Part shown: positions 33,817 through 46,420 of the stretch, one piece after another | How positions within the stretch are numbered: position 1 is the first letter of the stretch | Layout: every line of letters begins with the position of its first letter | Source of the DNA: Voacanga thouarsii | Lineage: Eukaryota > Streptophyta > Magnoliopsida > Gentianales > Apocynaceae | Assembly: GCA_026120185.1 (NCBI GenBank) | Contig: JANUWF010001659.1 | Span: 3,782,001-3,846,000 of the forward strand | Length of the DNA stretch: 64,000 bases | Reading direction: 5' to 3' | Translations under genes and position numbers: made by a program | The notes under the pieces: model-generated | Told to the model about the DNA's origin: nothing | The model's database searches: none | Seen by the model: the letters and a program-made list of their open reading frames with translations, nothing else

Positions 33817-34560
33817 TACACACACACACATCATACTTTTGACCATTTTTCATCAGTGTCCTGTTTATTTTCTTAACTACTCCATTCTATTGAGGTGTCC
33901 TAGGTATAGCGAGTTTAGATATTATCTCATGATGTACCATGTAATCTTTGAATTTACCAAGGAGATACTTTTGACTATGATCCGATCGAAAAGTTTTGAT
34001 TAACTTACCTATTCGATGTTCCATTTCAGCTTTAAACTTTTTAACTTATCAAAAGAGTCAGACTTGCGCATCTTTAAGTAAACATAACCATACCTTGTAC
34101 ATTCATTCATGAAATTGATGAAGTATTCAAAATCTTCTCTAGTTGGTGTAGATAAAAGACCACATATATCAGTATAAACTAGGCTTAATAGCTTTTTGGC
34201 ACTATCTACCTTTTGAGCTAAAGACCTTTTAGTCATCTTCTCCATAAGACATAATTTACACTGAGGCCAGACTTTTAATCCTAATGAGTCTACTGACTAG
34301 TCGTGGATTAGCCTTTGAAATCTAGATGAGTTAATATGACCCAACCATAGATGCCACAAATATGAGTCATCGATATTGGCCTCTTTATTTGTTGTATGTT
34401 CAATTTGAGTGTTATTTATTTGATTGTTAATAGGGTTGATGAAGAATAAATTACCATACATGTCCAGTACATAAAACTTCTCCATCTCTACTGATAGTAA
34501 TAATAGAATGGAATGAAACAGAACATCTATGATTAACAAGCTTAGCAATCGAAATTAAAT
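33481..34560 (-). pseudogene. pol: copia-M1a integrase and pre-integrase, broken
   Basis: The open piece 34009-34245 contains LSLVYTDICG (first catalytic Asp) and CTRYGYVYL. 34297-34548 contains the pre-integrase LWLGHINSSR with FYVLDMYGNLFF. A TAG at 33887-33889 follows TPQ, at the same place as in copia-P and copia-M2. A (TA)n(CA)n microsatellite at 33781-33830 sits where the MEMV region should be. Confidence 0.78.
33781..33830. repeat. (TA)n(CA)n microsatellite
   Basis: TATATA repeat passing directly into CACACA repeat with one TACA interruption. It lies inside the copia-M1a integrase remnant and must be younger than that insertion. Confidence 0.95.
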
Positions 34561-35058
34561 TCTGTTTATAACCAGAAATATATAAAATATGCTTCAAGAA
34601 AACTATTCTATTATAATCAAATATCAACTCTAGATCTCCTACTTCTTATGCCTATACTCTTGCTTTATTTCCTATGCAGAAACCATGATCACTCTTCTTT
34701 AGTCACTTTATCTTCCTAAATCCCTGTAAGGAGTCATAAATATGGTCAGTGGTTCTAGAATCAAATATCCAAGTGGGTGATAATCCAACCATTATTATAG
34801 ACTTTATATATAAAATATTACTTATAGGATTCTTCTTGGCCAAAAGATCTCAACACACGTTTTTTCAGTATCCCTTCTTACTACATTTGAAACATTTTCC
34901 TTTGGGCTTTGCATTGGACTAGGACTTTGACTCGGCAGCTGTATTTCCCTTATTCTTCTTAAATTTTTTAGGCTTCAGCCCAGTTTTACAAAAAGTTGAC
35001 TTAATATCTAAAACCTTAGACTGTGGCCTCATGACTTTCTCGACTATCTAGAGCTCCT
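34561..35058 (-). pseudogene. gag-pol: copia-M1a protease and C-terminal gag, broken
   Basis: The minus strand shows a protease region near 34750-34770 (WIFDS-like, followed by TTDHIYDSLQGF) and the zinc knuckle CFKCSKKGY at 34867-34893, followed by TGA (34865-34867) at the Trp site. The gag C-terminus can be followed to about 35058, where it joins RT sequence of a second copy instead of continuing into gag. Confidence 0.75.
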
Positions 35059-35720
35059 TCATTTATGCATTCTAGATTTTTGTACACGCATAGATCATCC
35101 TCATTTTGAATAAACCCGTAAAATTTTGGAATCTCATTAAAATGACTATTCCATATTATTGATATCTACTTAAGTTCATAAATGGATTTTCTAAGGTTAC
35201 ACACCATATGTTCTTATCTTTTAGTAACAAAACCTTTCGGCTGGAACATGTAGGTATCTTCACTAAGATAACCATTGAGTAAGGCCATCTTGATATCCAT
35301 TTGTTATATCTCATAGTTATAATGATATGTGATGGCAAAGAGAATATGAATAGACTTTAGTATGGCTATCGAGGAAAAGATTTCCTCATAATCGATTCTC
35401 TCTTTGTGAGTATAACCTTTAGTCATCAGCCTGGCTTTGAACGTTCCCATCTTTCTATCCGCACATTTATTTCTCTTGTATACCTATTTGCACATTACAG
35501 GTTTTATCCCTTTAGGTAAAGCTACAGGATCCTAGACCTAATTGAAGTATATTAACTCAATCTTAGCTTTCATTGCTTTATGCCATATGTTTTCATCAAC
35601 ATCAACAATAGCCTTCTCATATCTAGTAGGATCTTGTTCTTGATGATCATAGACTATGTTAAAGAACTCTCCTATTCAATTTTCTGGAACCCTAAATATC
35701 CTCCCACTACAATGAGGCTC
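35059..35720 (-). pseudogene. pol: copia-M1b reverse transcriptase, C-terminally cut
   Basis: RT sequence equivalent to 32760-33420 and 45885-46560, starting just upstream of the YVDD loop. The minus strand shows the NGYL-like motif and LK followed by TAG (35166-35168) at the Gln site. The Trp before NSHF is kept, unlike in the other copies. The catalytic loop, connection and RNase H are missing on the left, where copia-M1a gag starts. Confidence 0.75.
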
Positions 35721-36660
35721 ATTTTTTATAAGATCCTTAGGTTATTCCTCTTCTCGATCCACAATTGGGTTGTTAGAAGTCGACTCAAAAGACAACTTCT
35801 CTACAAGTTTTATTTTACTTGAACCTTTGGGGGAGATACTTTGTTTATCTTCTAAGTATCTATTATTGGTACTTACTAGTACTTTCTGTATATTTGGATA
35901 TATAAGTATCCGCTATTCATACCTTCGAATACCTAATAAAGTAGTACAATTCTAATCTTAGTTCTAATTTATTTCCCTTAATTAGTACATAAGTTGGATG
36001 TTCTCATATCCTAAGATGATTTTGCCTAGTCTACATCTCGTAGGGTGTTCGAAGCACTGACTTAGAAGGCATCAAGTTCAGGATACATGCTACTTTTTTA
36101 GAGCATATCCCTAAAAAGAAATAGGAAGATTTACATTACACATCTTGATTCTGACCATTTCCATCAATGTCCTGTTTCTTCTCTCATCTACTCCATTTTG
36201 TTGGGGTGTCCTAGATGTAGTAACTTGAGATAATATCTTATGATATACCATGTAGTCTTTGAATTCACAAGGAGATACTTTTGACCACGATCCGACAGAA
36301 GGGTTTTAATTAGCTTACGTGTTCGACGCTCCACTTCAGCTTTAAACTCTTTGAACTTATCAAATGAGTTAGACTTATGCCTCATCAAGCAAACATAACT
36401 ACACTTTATAGAATCATTCATAAAGTGATCAGTATTCAAAACTTCTTTTAGCTGGAATAGGCCAAAGACCGTATACGACAGTATGAACTAGACTTAATAT
36501 CTCTTTAACTCTATCTACCTTTTAGGTAAAATAACTATTAGTCATCTTTCTCAAAAGACATGATTCACACTGAAGTTAAACTTCTAATCTAAATGAGTCC
36601 AAGGGCCATTGTGAATTAGCCTCTAAATCCTAGATGAGTTAATATAACCCAACCTTAGAT
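35721..36660 (-). pseudogene. pol: copia-M1b integrase and pre-integrase, broken
   Basis: The open piece 36188-36439 reads SYVCLMRHKSNSFDKFKEF and RKLIKTLLSDRGQKYL, which holds the second catalytic Asp. TPQQNGVDER is readable just to the left, with the Gln intact where copia-P, M1a and M2 have a stop. Upstream, the PYTVFGLF-like first-Asp region near 36450-36500 is degraded. Confidence 0.75.
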
Positions 36661-37957
36661 GCTATAATATGATGCATTGATATTGGTCTTTCTCTTCTTA
36701 TTTGTGGTAGGTCTATTTTGAGCATTATTTATTTGATTATTAATAAGGTATATGAAGAATAAATTACCATATATGTGCCTAATACATAAAACTTCTCCAT
36801 CTCTATTAATAGTAATTCCAAAATGGAATAAAACAAAAATATCTATGATTAATAATTTTAGCAACTAAAATTAAATTTTGTTTAAAATTAGGAACATATA
36901 AAATATCCTTCAAAAAATTATTATATTATAATCAAATATCAACTCCAGATCTCCTATTGCTTGTGCCTATACTTTTGCTCCATTTCTCATGCGGAGATTA
37001 TGCTTAACCTTCTTGAGTCACCTTATCTTTCTAAACTCCTACAGGCAGAGTTACAAACATGGTCAGTGGTTCTAAAATCAACTATCTAAGTAGATGCTGA
37101 TCTAACCATCATTGTAAACTCTAGATATAAAGTATTACTTATGAGATTCTTCTTGGTTAAAAGATCTAGACACTCATTTTTCTAGTGTCCCTTCTTGCCA
37201 CATTTAAAACATTTTTCTTTAAGCTTTGCATTAGGCTTAGACTTAGATTGGGCCATTGTGTTTCCCTTCTTTTTCTTGATCTTTCTTAATTTAGGCTCAA
37301 TTCTTGAAGAAGATGACTTGAGAGCTAAAGCCTTAAACTGTGGCCTTATAACTTTCTCCGCTATGTGGAGCTCTTTCATTAACTCACTAAGAGTTATCTT
37401 TAACTTGTTCATATTGCAATTCAATTTGAACTGAGAGAAAAAGTCTGGTAAAGTCTCAAAAACCATATCTACTTGGTCTTTAGGATCAATTGTTGCCCCT
37501 CCAGGATTTTGGCTTCTTCGAAAGCTGTAATTATTTTGAGCATGTACTCTCTAACTTATGCATGTTCATCCATCTTAGTGTTCATGATTGCCCTAATGGC
37601 CTCCTGCATCACAAGCCGGCTCTTGTTAGCAAATATAGTGGCAAATAACGCATTGATATCTATTTAGTAGCCATGTGCTCAAACTTTGATTGTATCACAT
37701 CAGACATAGAGGTTAGAATATAGAAATGAGCCATCTTACCAATCTTTTTCCATGACTTTTTAGCCTCGTTCTCTTTCTCAATGGAATTTTTCCCTAATCA
37801 TATGATAGGGATCGTATAGGACATGCTTTTACTCTTCAGTAGTGAGTATTATGTCCATGTACCTTTTCCAATCCACGTAGTTTTGTCCCATTAACTTATT
37901 CTCACAGAGAATAATGGCTAAATGATTGAAAGAACAACTACTGACCTTTTTTGAAAT
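36661..37957 (-). pseudogene. gag-pol: copia-M1b gag and protease, broken
   Basis: The gag body is in frame at 37182-37466: TLPDFFSQFKLNCNMNKLK, LHIAEKV and a basic tract, then zinc knuckle CFKCGKKGH with TAG 37182-37184 at the Trp site. The N-terminal part near 37870-37957 reads HLAIILCENKLMGQNYVDWK; the start codon region has AAG where copia-P and M2 have ATG. The protease and pre-integrase start (36655-36864, DGEVLCIRHIYGNLFFI) follow. Confidence 0.78.
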
Positions 37958-39612
37958 TCAAAAAATAAAAAAGTTCTCAGTTTGTATAAAAATAAAACAA
38001 ATAATTTTTGCATTCTTCCTCATGTTATATTTAGATAATAGTTAACCCGATCACTATTATTTATAACATGATTTATTTGGCTCTTAAAAAACTAACATAG
38101 CTTTGTGGGAAGGTTAACAGTTTTCTAAACTAAGTGTATTGACTATGACTAATCGACTACCCTATTAGGTAAGTTTTAGAAGATAACTCTATCGATAGGA
38201 TGGCCATTTTTTCTCACTTTCTATGGATAGACCTCGCATTATGAACTCCAACAAGGGTTGGGCGATCATAGTACATATTCTGAATTTCAATTTTATCTAT
38301 ATGTTAGTTCTACATCCTTATAGAAACTCCATTATACGAGTTTACTCTGAGGTTAATGCGAGGAGATCTACGACCTCTAACATCGATTATAATGGAAGTC
38401 GTGGGGTTATTGGTACCCATATCCCACATAGTCTTTCAAAAATAAGGGTTTATAGGAAAAAATATTTCTTTGAAACACTTCATTAAGTATTCTTCTAACT
38501 TATGTAGAATATCTAAACCCAATAAAACCTTAAGGATAATACCCTTTGAGAGGTTTACCATAGATTAATTTTACTTAAGTTTGAGCCTTAATGATTTCAA
38601 AATATTTCTTTTTTCCAAATTTATCTAGAGGCTTTGGTCTCATTCATTTTCAAAAACAAAATTGTTTTTCAAAAACTTAATTAAATTAGTTTCTTATTAA
38701 CTTATATCTCTAAATCTAAATATTCTCTACGCCAAGAATGATACCCTTTGAGAGGATAGCCATGAATTAGTTTTGTTTTTAAGTTAATATACTTTGTTAA
38801 TTAAAAGAAAATATTTTTCATGTCAATTTGTCAAGACTTTGGTCTTATGAATTATGTGCACTTTGGTTTGCTCATAAAAATAATTAGCATGCTCTAAAAT
38901 AATAGACAGTTTTCATGCTCTTTCTATCATTTAACCTAAGTATCCACGTAATGGATCAAATACATTGAATTATTAATGGTTTTGTTGAATCCTAATCTTA
39001 TTTACTATCCACTTTCATCCAAAATATTCAATCAAAAGAATATAACTATTTCAGAAAATAACCCTATGTTATATAGGACCCCAAAAGAAAAAGAATTACA
39101 AGGAAAAACATTAAGCTATGCCTTCTTCTCCATGCTCTTCAAAAAATAGTAATCCTGGTGCCCTTCCAGTGTCCAGCCAGCACCCGATCAAAACCCTAGG
39201 CTAGCATCAGTTTTAGTACAAAAAGCCAGCACCTAGTTTAATCACAAAGTATCTAGTGCTGACTTTAGCCTCCAGTTTGTTCACTAACAGTGATGCCTAT
39301 TAAAGTCTTCTCCTCTTTCTTCTTGGAATGTGGATCATTCTCTATGTATATCAATGATTGCAAGAACTAAAAAAAAAAAAAACATAAATTTAAATAGCAA
39401 TACACAAACACCTATGCCTTTGAAATCTAGACTTACACAAAATCTACAAAAATAATTAACATTACGTACAAGTGCCTATGCCTCCATTCATGAGGCGTAA
39501 ATAAAACCTACCCATATCAAAAACCACGTGGGATCACAGGAGAGTAATTAAGAATGAAACCTTTTTTAAACTTGCTTATAGGTTTATGACAAAAAAAAAA
39601 AAAAAAAACTTA
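37958..39612 (-). other. leader of copia-M1
   Basis: About 1.65 kb between gag and the primer-binding site. The gag-near part (37958-38840) matches leaders at 1104-1962 and 48767-49584; the remainder (38841-39612) is seen only here because the other two leaders are cut. Poly-A runs at 39370-39382 and 39591-39608. No ORF. Confidence 0.7.
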
Positions 39613-39624
39613 GCTCTGATACTA
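39613..39624 (-). other. primer-binding site of copia-M1
   Basis: The minus strand reads TAGTATCAGAGC, one base from the usual TGGTATCAGAGC, two bases after the LTR end TTTCA. Confidence 0.82.
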
Positions 39625-39626
39625 CT

Positions 39627-41536
39627 TGAAAGGATTGTGGTAAATATCAGAGCCAAAATAACACAGTGGAAACTTAAAAATTCTTTTACTTTTCTTCTAG
39701 GAGCGATTATGGAATTTTTAGGCAAAGATTCAATAGTCTATTAACTTACAAACATTCTCCTTTTAGATTCCGACTCAAATCCTGCTAACCTTTTGCTCCG
39801 GTGTATTAATGCTTGACCTTTCGGTCTTTCGAAATATAACCTTACCTATTCCTAGCTGGTGAAAGCAAAGGGCCTAGAACTATGGTCTTTTCTTGATTCA
39901 TTGCTATAGAACAGTATCAAGAAAAACTATCTCTCAAACTTCTATCAGAAAGAAGCCATGAGAAAGTTGCACTAGCAGAAAGCAACGAGCTTTCTTTAAG
40001 AAGTGAGAGAGAGATAACACTCATTCCAGAAAGGCAGCTAAAAGTGAAAAAGCTCTATAATGTTGTTTAGATCAATCTTAATCTCACTTGGTTATCTTGG
40101 ATAACTTAAATCCCAACCAAAACCTTTTCCCCACAAAAGTAGCGACTGGCTAAGGCTCTTTAAGGCCCTAGCTAGCTAATCCTATGCCTTGGGTTACTAG
40201 CCCTAGCTCACTCTTCAACCTTGAGTCTAGGTTATTAGGTTAGCTTTAATTTATTTATTTAATCCATTACCAAAACAAGCCTAAAATAAATAATTAAATA
40301 AACCAATTTGACCAGGTCTATATCTCAAGCCTTTTCTTTGTTCAGACTTAGACTAGCTTTAATTATTCAATCTAGGCTCAAGCCTTGAATAATTATTTAA
40401 ACAAATAACCATACTATTAAATCATTCTCTTTTGATCCTTCTACTTTATTCTAGCCCAACAATAAATAGGTTACGGAATAAAATAAAACCCTCTTTATTT
40501 AGGACTATTTCCTAAATCAAAAAATTATTAAGGTTTTACGAGCTATGTCGAGGATCAAAAGACACATTATCCTTGAATGCTAAAATGATCAAAATATCCC
40601 TACTATATAAATAGTTATATTTTACATTTTAAATATTTTCTATTATCATCATAAGAAAATATTAACCCTAACAGCAATATGTACTTAGCAATACCTCTGA
40701 CCTATAAGTGTTATGATAAAATACTCCTATATGTAATGCTAGTTATAAAGAGACGAAACAGTGTACTAACACCTCTTTGAATGACCTTCTACCACCCTTA
40801 GACCTCTTATCTGACGGTTCATGACTTCCTAAAATGTTTCTATTTTGCAAGGGAGCTACTCTTAAGCAAACACCTAAGTAATGTTCTCAGGGCTCTGGAT
40901 CTATAGACCATTCAGACAGTTAAAAAGGCCAATATCTCTAGTTAGGAGCATAGAAGCTATCTTGTATAAATTTGTCTTAACTAAATGATCACACATATCA
41001 AACATACAAGTATATTAGTCATATAACAAAACCTCAACTATAGTACATTAAAATACATGATTTTAACTTCGTCAGGCCACCAACCAATACTCAAGTTATA
41101 AGGTATAAGTCCACGTTGTAACAATAGCAGTATGGGATTTTTCTCATTTTAGTATTTTTATAAACCATTACTACAGATCTAATTCTATACATTCCAAATA
41201 CGCTTATGCCATGATGTAAGAGGACTACTCACTAGCTAAAGATAAGTCATTCACCACCTGGAATTCGTAGTATAATAATCTTGTCTTGATGAAATTCTCA
41301 TTCTCATCAACTAATTAAGAATAATCAATTTATATACTAAGTAACCTACAATGCATACCTTATTGTGAAAGACCTCCATTCACATGGATTACTTACTTAA
41401 TACAATAGGTATTTTTTAGCAAATTTATGCATTACAAATTAAAGTAATGAACACAAATATTATTGAGAATAGAAGTTTTATTTATTAATTTAAATTTACA
41501 CCAGTTACATAGTCATTGAAGGCATACATTCTAAAA
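39627..41536 (-). repeat. 5' LTR of copia-M1
   Basis: 1910 bp. The minus-strand start is TTTTAGAATGTATGCC (compare TGTTGGAATGTATGCC of copia-P) and the end is AATCCTTTCA. Parts match 43500-44860 and 7900-8180 with 17268-17480. It shares 'ATTTAAAATGTAAAATATAA' near 40610-40640 with the other LTRs. Confidence 0.82.
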
Positions 41537-42321
41537 GTGCATTCCTTATTTCTATTTCTTCAAACTTGATTTCTAAGCTCTCCAAGGCCTTCCCTTAAGT
41601 TCCCATCCATCTTCATATGATTTGTGATCAATTGAGCTCTTATTCACCCTTGAATCATTTTCTAAAAGCTACATTCCTTAAGGCCTCTCCTATGTATGCT
41701 TAAAATCTAAAACATTTTTATCTTGGTTCTCAACCAAGTCAACTTAAGATAAATTTAAATTTTCATTCCCCATTATTTAAAGTGTCCTTCTTGCTTGGGT
41801 GGATTCCTAGCAATGGCCGTGCAAGAATTCCCTACTAATGAAAACTGAAAAGGCAATGCTAGGGTTTAAATTTTAACTTTTGAAAAATACAAAGCAAGTT
41901 CAACTGGGCAGGAAGAAACTGGATTGAGAGTAAATGAAAGTAATGTAAATGAAAAAAAAAAAAAAAAAAAGAGACATGAAGGGCTTCCTTGCCATAAGAT
42001 CTAGCAAGTTAGCCAGTGGCGACAATGGCACTACCATAAGCAAGAGAGAGAAAATTAAGTACTTAGTAAAAATTTACAAACAACCACAATAGAAAATTAC
42101 TAAACTAGATTCAATAAAACAAAACTAGTAAAAACTAAATTTGACAATTCTCCATATTAGTAGCCTCGGTTTAATAAGATAACAAAAAGTAATTATAATT
42201 CATCATAAGTAGTTGAAGAATCGTTCATCCTTGATGTCTTACCAGTTAATCAAAACTATAAATATTAAACAATTTTCTTGACTAAGATTTGGATGTTAGG
42301 TTGAATTATGAACATAGCTCA
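41537..42321. other. unassigned sequence between copia-M1 and next LTR
   Basis: 785 bp of AT-rich sequence with no second copy in the window and no convincing ORF. Contains a 19-base poly-A at 41952-41970. It may be older host or repeat sequence into which copia-M1 inserted. Confidence 0.4.
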
Positions 42322-42965
42322 TATAACACCCGACTACTACGTAATTTGACCGGTTGGGGATGTCGCCACATACACCGAACAAGGGGTCTTTATAACACGC
42401 TAAAAGAAACAAAATTCCATAACTTAAATAAATAGCATACCTCCAATACAATCCTTAAAATAAACAACATAAATTTCAAAAATGTAAATAAATTGTAACA
42501 TCCAAAAATAATAAAGTACATGTGTCTCATGATCGACATTTTAATACAAATAATAAATACGATAGATCCTTCCATATTGACAGGAATTATTCAACCCTGA
42601 AAATATGAACAAAATAAGTGTGAGATAAATGTCTTAGTAAGCCCTATAGCGTGTACATTAATCTGTTTCAAAAATTCTTTTCAAGATACAAGAGCTTAGA
42701 ATCTGTATAATATGCTTTCAAGTATCTTTCTTAAATAAAGATTTTGAGAGAATATATTTAATACTCTTACAATAGAGTAACTCAAAACATTTCAGTATAA
42801 AATATCCATTTTAATAAACTACGAGAACAAATTGAAATATTTCCAATTTGAGCTTTGAAAAAAATATCAATTTCGCATCACCAAGATACCATACCATTAC
42901 AATGAAGGTTGAAAATAAAGGAAGCCATGCATACTGAAAGCAAGCAAAAAAAAAAAAAAAAAAAA

Positions 42966-43007
<42 letters not shown>

Positions 43008-43500
43008 CGCACAAATAACACAACGTAAGGTCTTATATTTATACCTCTGCACGTAGAAATTTTCTTTGGTGCAGAAGGAGGTGATTGAACAACAGGGATA
43101 GCTTCATGGCTCGTTGATGCTTACAGATCAAATCCCGCTATTCTTCTACTTCTCCGTGGCATGAACACACAATTTCTTTCTTCTCAAAATTTTCCACCGC
43201 CTAAGCCTTATTGGTGAAACAAATAGGCGAGGAAAACAAGTCTATATTCTTCTTGATTTTTTGTTATTAATTAACAGAATCAAGAAGCACACGAAGGGAA
43301 GAACAAATAAAAGAGAAATGGAATAGAAGGCTTGAGATTTTTGTCGTTTGTTCACTCTCGTCTATCACACAAAGATACATATAGTTATTATTTTGATAAC
43401 CTAAACACTGGGTTCTTGCACTTCAAAAATCCCCGAAAGTTATCAACAAAAGATGTTTAGCTTAGCCTAAACTCTTCTGTTCCATAAACGATAAAACCCT
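42322..43500 (-). repeat. LTR E of the TGTAACACC type
   Basis: Left end TATAACACCCGACTAC, then GGGGATGTCGCC and CAAGGGGTCTTTATAAC, the same terminal module as LTRs A-C and D1-D2. Further on it has 'GTCTTAGTAAGCCCTATAG' comparable to 'ACTTAGTGAGTCC' and 'CTCAGTAAGTCC' of those LTRs, and a minus-strand TATA-like GTATAAATATAAG near 43034-43047. The right boundary against the copia-M2 LTR is approximate. Confidence 0.55.
42946..43006. repeat. poly-A followed by (CA)n microsatellite
   Basis: About 21 A residues, T, then about 20 CA units. Confidence 0.95.
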
Positions 43501-44860
43501 TTGGTCCAGGCTATTGAGCCATTAATATTATTGATTATTTTTCCTAGACCCAATGAGCCCAAAAATAATATAAATTAATTATTTATTTTCTGAGCTTATA
43601 AAATTAACCCAATAAATAATTAATGAGCCTAAATAAATCAAAATAATTGTTCCAACCTTTTTATCTAGTTTAGGCCCAGGTTCATTTTCTAATTATTCAG
43701 TCTATGCTTAGGCCCTGAATAATTAATTAACCAATTAAATCAGATAATGAATTTAATTTAATTTCTCTCTTCCTTTTATTTTATTCTAGTCTAATAATAA
43801 ATTGGACTTCCCAAATAAAATAAATCCTTTTTAACTGAGACCATTTCCTCAACCCAAAATTAATTAGGACTTACGTGCTCTTTCGAGGACCCAAACGACA
43901 CATCGTCTTGGCTACTAAAATGACCAAAACACTCCTATTATATAAATAGCTATATTTTACATTTTAAATATTTCTTAATATTACTATAAGGAAATATTGA
44001 CCCTAAGGACAATGTCGTATTAGCCATGCCTCCGCACTACAGGTGTAATGACTAAAATACTCCTTCTACACATTGCCATGAATTTAGAGAGAAAAATGTG
44101 TACTAACACCTTTCTAAAAGATATTTACCATCCTTAGGCTTCTGGTCCAATGATTCATGACTTCTTGGAATATTTTCGCTTTCCAAAAGAGCTGTTCTAA
44201 AGCAAATATCCAAGTTATGTTTTCTGGGGTCCTAGATATTTAGATCATTCGGATAACCACAAGGGACGATATAGCATAGAAGCTATGTGGTACAAGTCTG
44301 TCTTAACTAACTAATTACATATATCCAACATACAAGTATATTTGTCCTATAATAGAACCTCAACTATAGCACATCAAAACATATACTTCCAACTTCGTCA
44401 GACCACCAACTCATACTTAATTTGTAGAGTATAAGTCCATACAGCAGTAGTAGTTGTCTAGGTTTTTAGCATATAGTCTTTTTAGAAACCACTACTACAA
44501 GTCTAGTTCTATGCATTTGAAATATGCTTATGTTTCGAATGAGAAGACACTCATTGGCTAAAGGTAAGCTATTCTATATTTAGAATTCGTAACATAAGAA
44601 CCTTTACCATGATGAAATTTCCATTATTATTATTAGGTTAAAAATAATAGTTTATATGTCAAGTAACCCATGGTCCATACATTCTTGTGAAAGATCTCCA
44701 TTCACATGAACCATTTACTTAAACACAATAGGTCTTTTCCAATGAAATTATGCACAAAAGTAGAAAAGAATTAACAAATAATTTTTGAGAATAAAAATTT
44801 TATAAATACAAATCAAAATTAAATCAGAAACCTAGTCTAAGAGGGCATACATCCCAAAAA
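43501..44860 (-). repeat. copia-M2 3' LTR, partial
   Basis: The minus-strand start is near 44860 (TTTTTGGGATGTATGCCCTC). It is collinear with the copia-M1 5' LTR and, apart from a missing middle portion in the latter, with the copia-P 3' LTR. It is cut on the left by LTR E. Confidence 0.78.
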
Positions 44861-44881
44861 TATTTCACTTACACTCTAAGA

Positions 44882-45380
44882 CTAAGTAAATCTATAGATG
44901 CCCACCCATATGGTGTCTAAGTGTCTTCTAAAGACTTTCTCAACTAAAGGTTTGGTGAAGGGATCTGCTAAATTGTTCTCTGAGGCTATCTGTTCCACTA
45001 TGACTTACTATCTTTGGATGAAATCTCGGATCAGGTGGTACTTCCTCTCAATGTTCTTCTTCTTTTTGTGGTTCCTAAGTTCTTTAAATTGTAACACCGC
45101 ACCAGTGCCATCACAATGTATCATAATCAGCCTATCCATTTGTGGTATGACTCCAAGTTCTAAAAAGAACTTTCAGAGCCAGACTGCTTCCTTGGATGCC
45201 TCTGAAGTTGCCACATATTCAGCTTCCATGGTTAAGTTAGCAATACAAGATTGCTTAATATTCCTCTATAAAATAGCTCCTCCAGATAAAGTGAAGATAT
45301 ATCCACTCGTGGATTTTCTCTCATCATTATCCGCCTGGAAGTCTTAGTCTGTGTATTCTGTATGGACTAAGTCATCAGTC
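44882..45380 (-). pseudogene. pol: copia-M2 RNase H, broken
   Basis: Minus-strand RNase H readable in pieces: GGAILYRNIKQSCI, the SMEAEYVATSEASKEAVWL Glu motif, and a DNTGAVLQFK Asp motif, ending TKPLVEKVFRRHLDTIWVG and a stop at 44882-44884. Equivalent to copia-P 5339-5826. The plus-strand open frame over the same bases is a shadow. Confidence 0.78.
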
Positions 45381-46420
45381 CTATAAACTAACATATAATC
45401 TCTCGTACCCTTATAGTACTTGAGAATATGCTTTACAGATTACTAATAAACCTCCCTTGGGTTTAACTGATATCGCCTAACTAAACCTACGACAAAGCAG
45501 ATATCTGGTCTAGTACACAACATGACGTACATGAGACTTTCCACAATTGAAGCATAGGGAATCCTGCTCATTCTATCTTTTTCTTCTTGAGACATTGGAC
45601 AATCTTAAAAAAAAAAGACAACCCATGTCTGCAAGGGATTAACGCTTTCTTGCATGAGTCCATGCTAAACTTGACCAACATCTTGTCAATGTATGTAGCT
45701 TGGATAATCCTACCATTCTTTGCTTCCTATTTCTAAGAAGCTTAATTATGAGAATGTAACTGGCTTCTCCTAAGTCCTTCATACTAAATTGACTAGATAG
45801 ACAAACCTTAGTAGATAAAAGTGTCCCTATATCATTTCTAATGAGTAGAATGTCATCCACATATAGTACAAGAAAAACTACTTTTATACATTCTAGTTTC
45901 TTGCACACACATGGTTCGTCCTCATTTTGAATGAAACTGTAAGATTTTATAGTCTCATCAAAATGAATATTTCATGCTCTGGATGCCTACTTAAGTTTAT
46001 AAATGGATTTCTTAAACTTACAAACCATATGCTCCTGGCCTTCAGTAATAAAGCATTCCCGTTGGGACATATAGATGTCTTCACTAAGATGGCCATTTAG
46101 AAATTCCATCTTGACATTCATTTGCCATTTCTTATAGCCATAATGACATGCAAATGTAAGGAGGATACGGATGGACTCAAGTATAGGTATTGGGGAAAAT
46201 GTTTCCTCATAGTCGATACCTTTTTTCTGAGTGCACCCTTTCGCCACAAGCCTAGTTTTGATAGTTTCTACCTTCCTCATTTCTTCCTCTTGTATACCCA
46301 CTTACACAAAATAGGTTTTATCGCTTCAGGTGAAGCTACAAGATCCCAAATATGATTAAAGTACATGGATTTAATCTTGACTTTCATTGTTTCATGCCAT
46401 AAGTTTGCATCGGTATCAGT
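45381..46420 (-). pseudogene. pol: copia-M2 reverse transcriptase, broken
   Basis: The pieces 46301-45987 (KTRLVAKGCTQKKGIDYEET, FLNGHLSEDIYMSQ, KKSIYKLK) and 45908-45639 (VVFLVLYVDDILLI, SQFSMKDLGEASYIL) carry the RT core, with the YVDD loop intact. Stops TAG 45987-45989 (Gln site of KQAS) and TGA 45972-45974 (Trp before NIHFDE) coincide with those of copia-P. Confidence 0.84.

Noticed and set aside
44898..45347. 149-residue plus-strand ORF
   Set aside because: Exact antisense of the copia-M2 RNase H remnant; the minus strand gives the recognisable protein.
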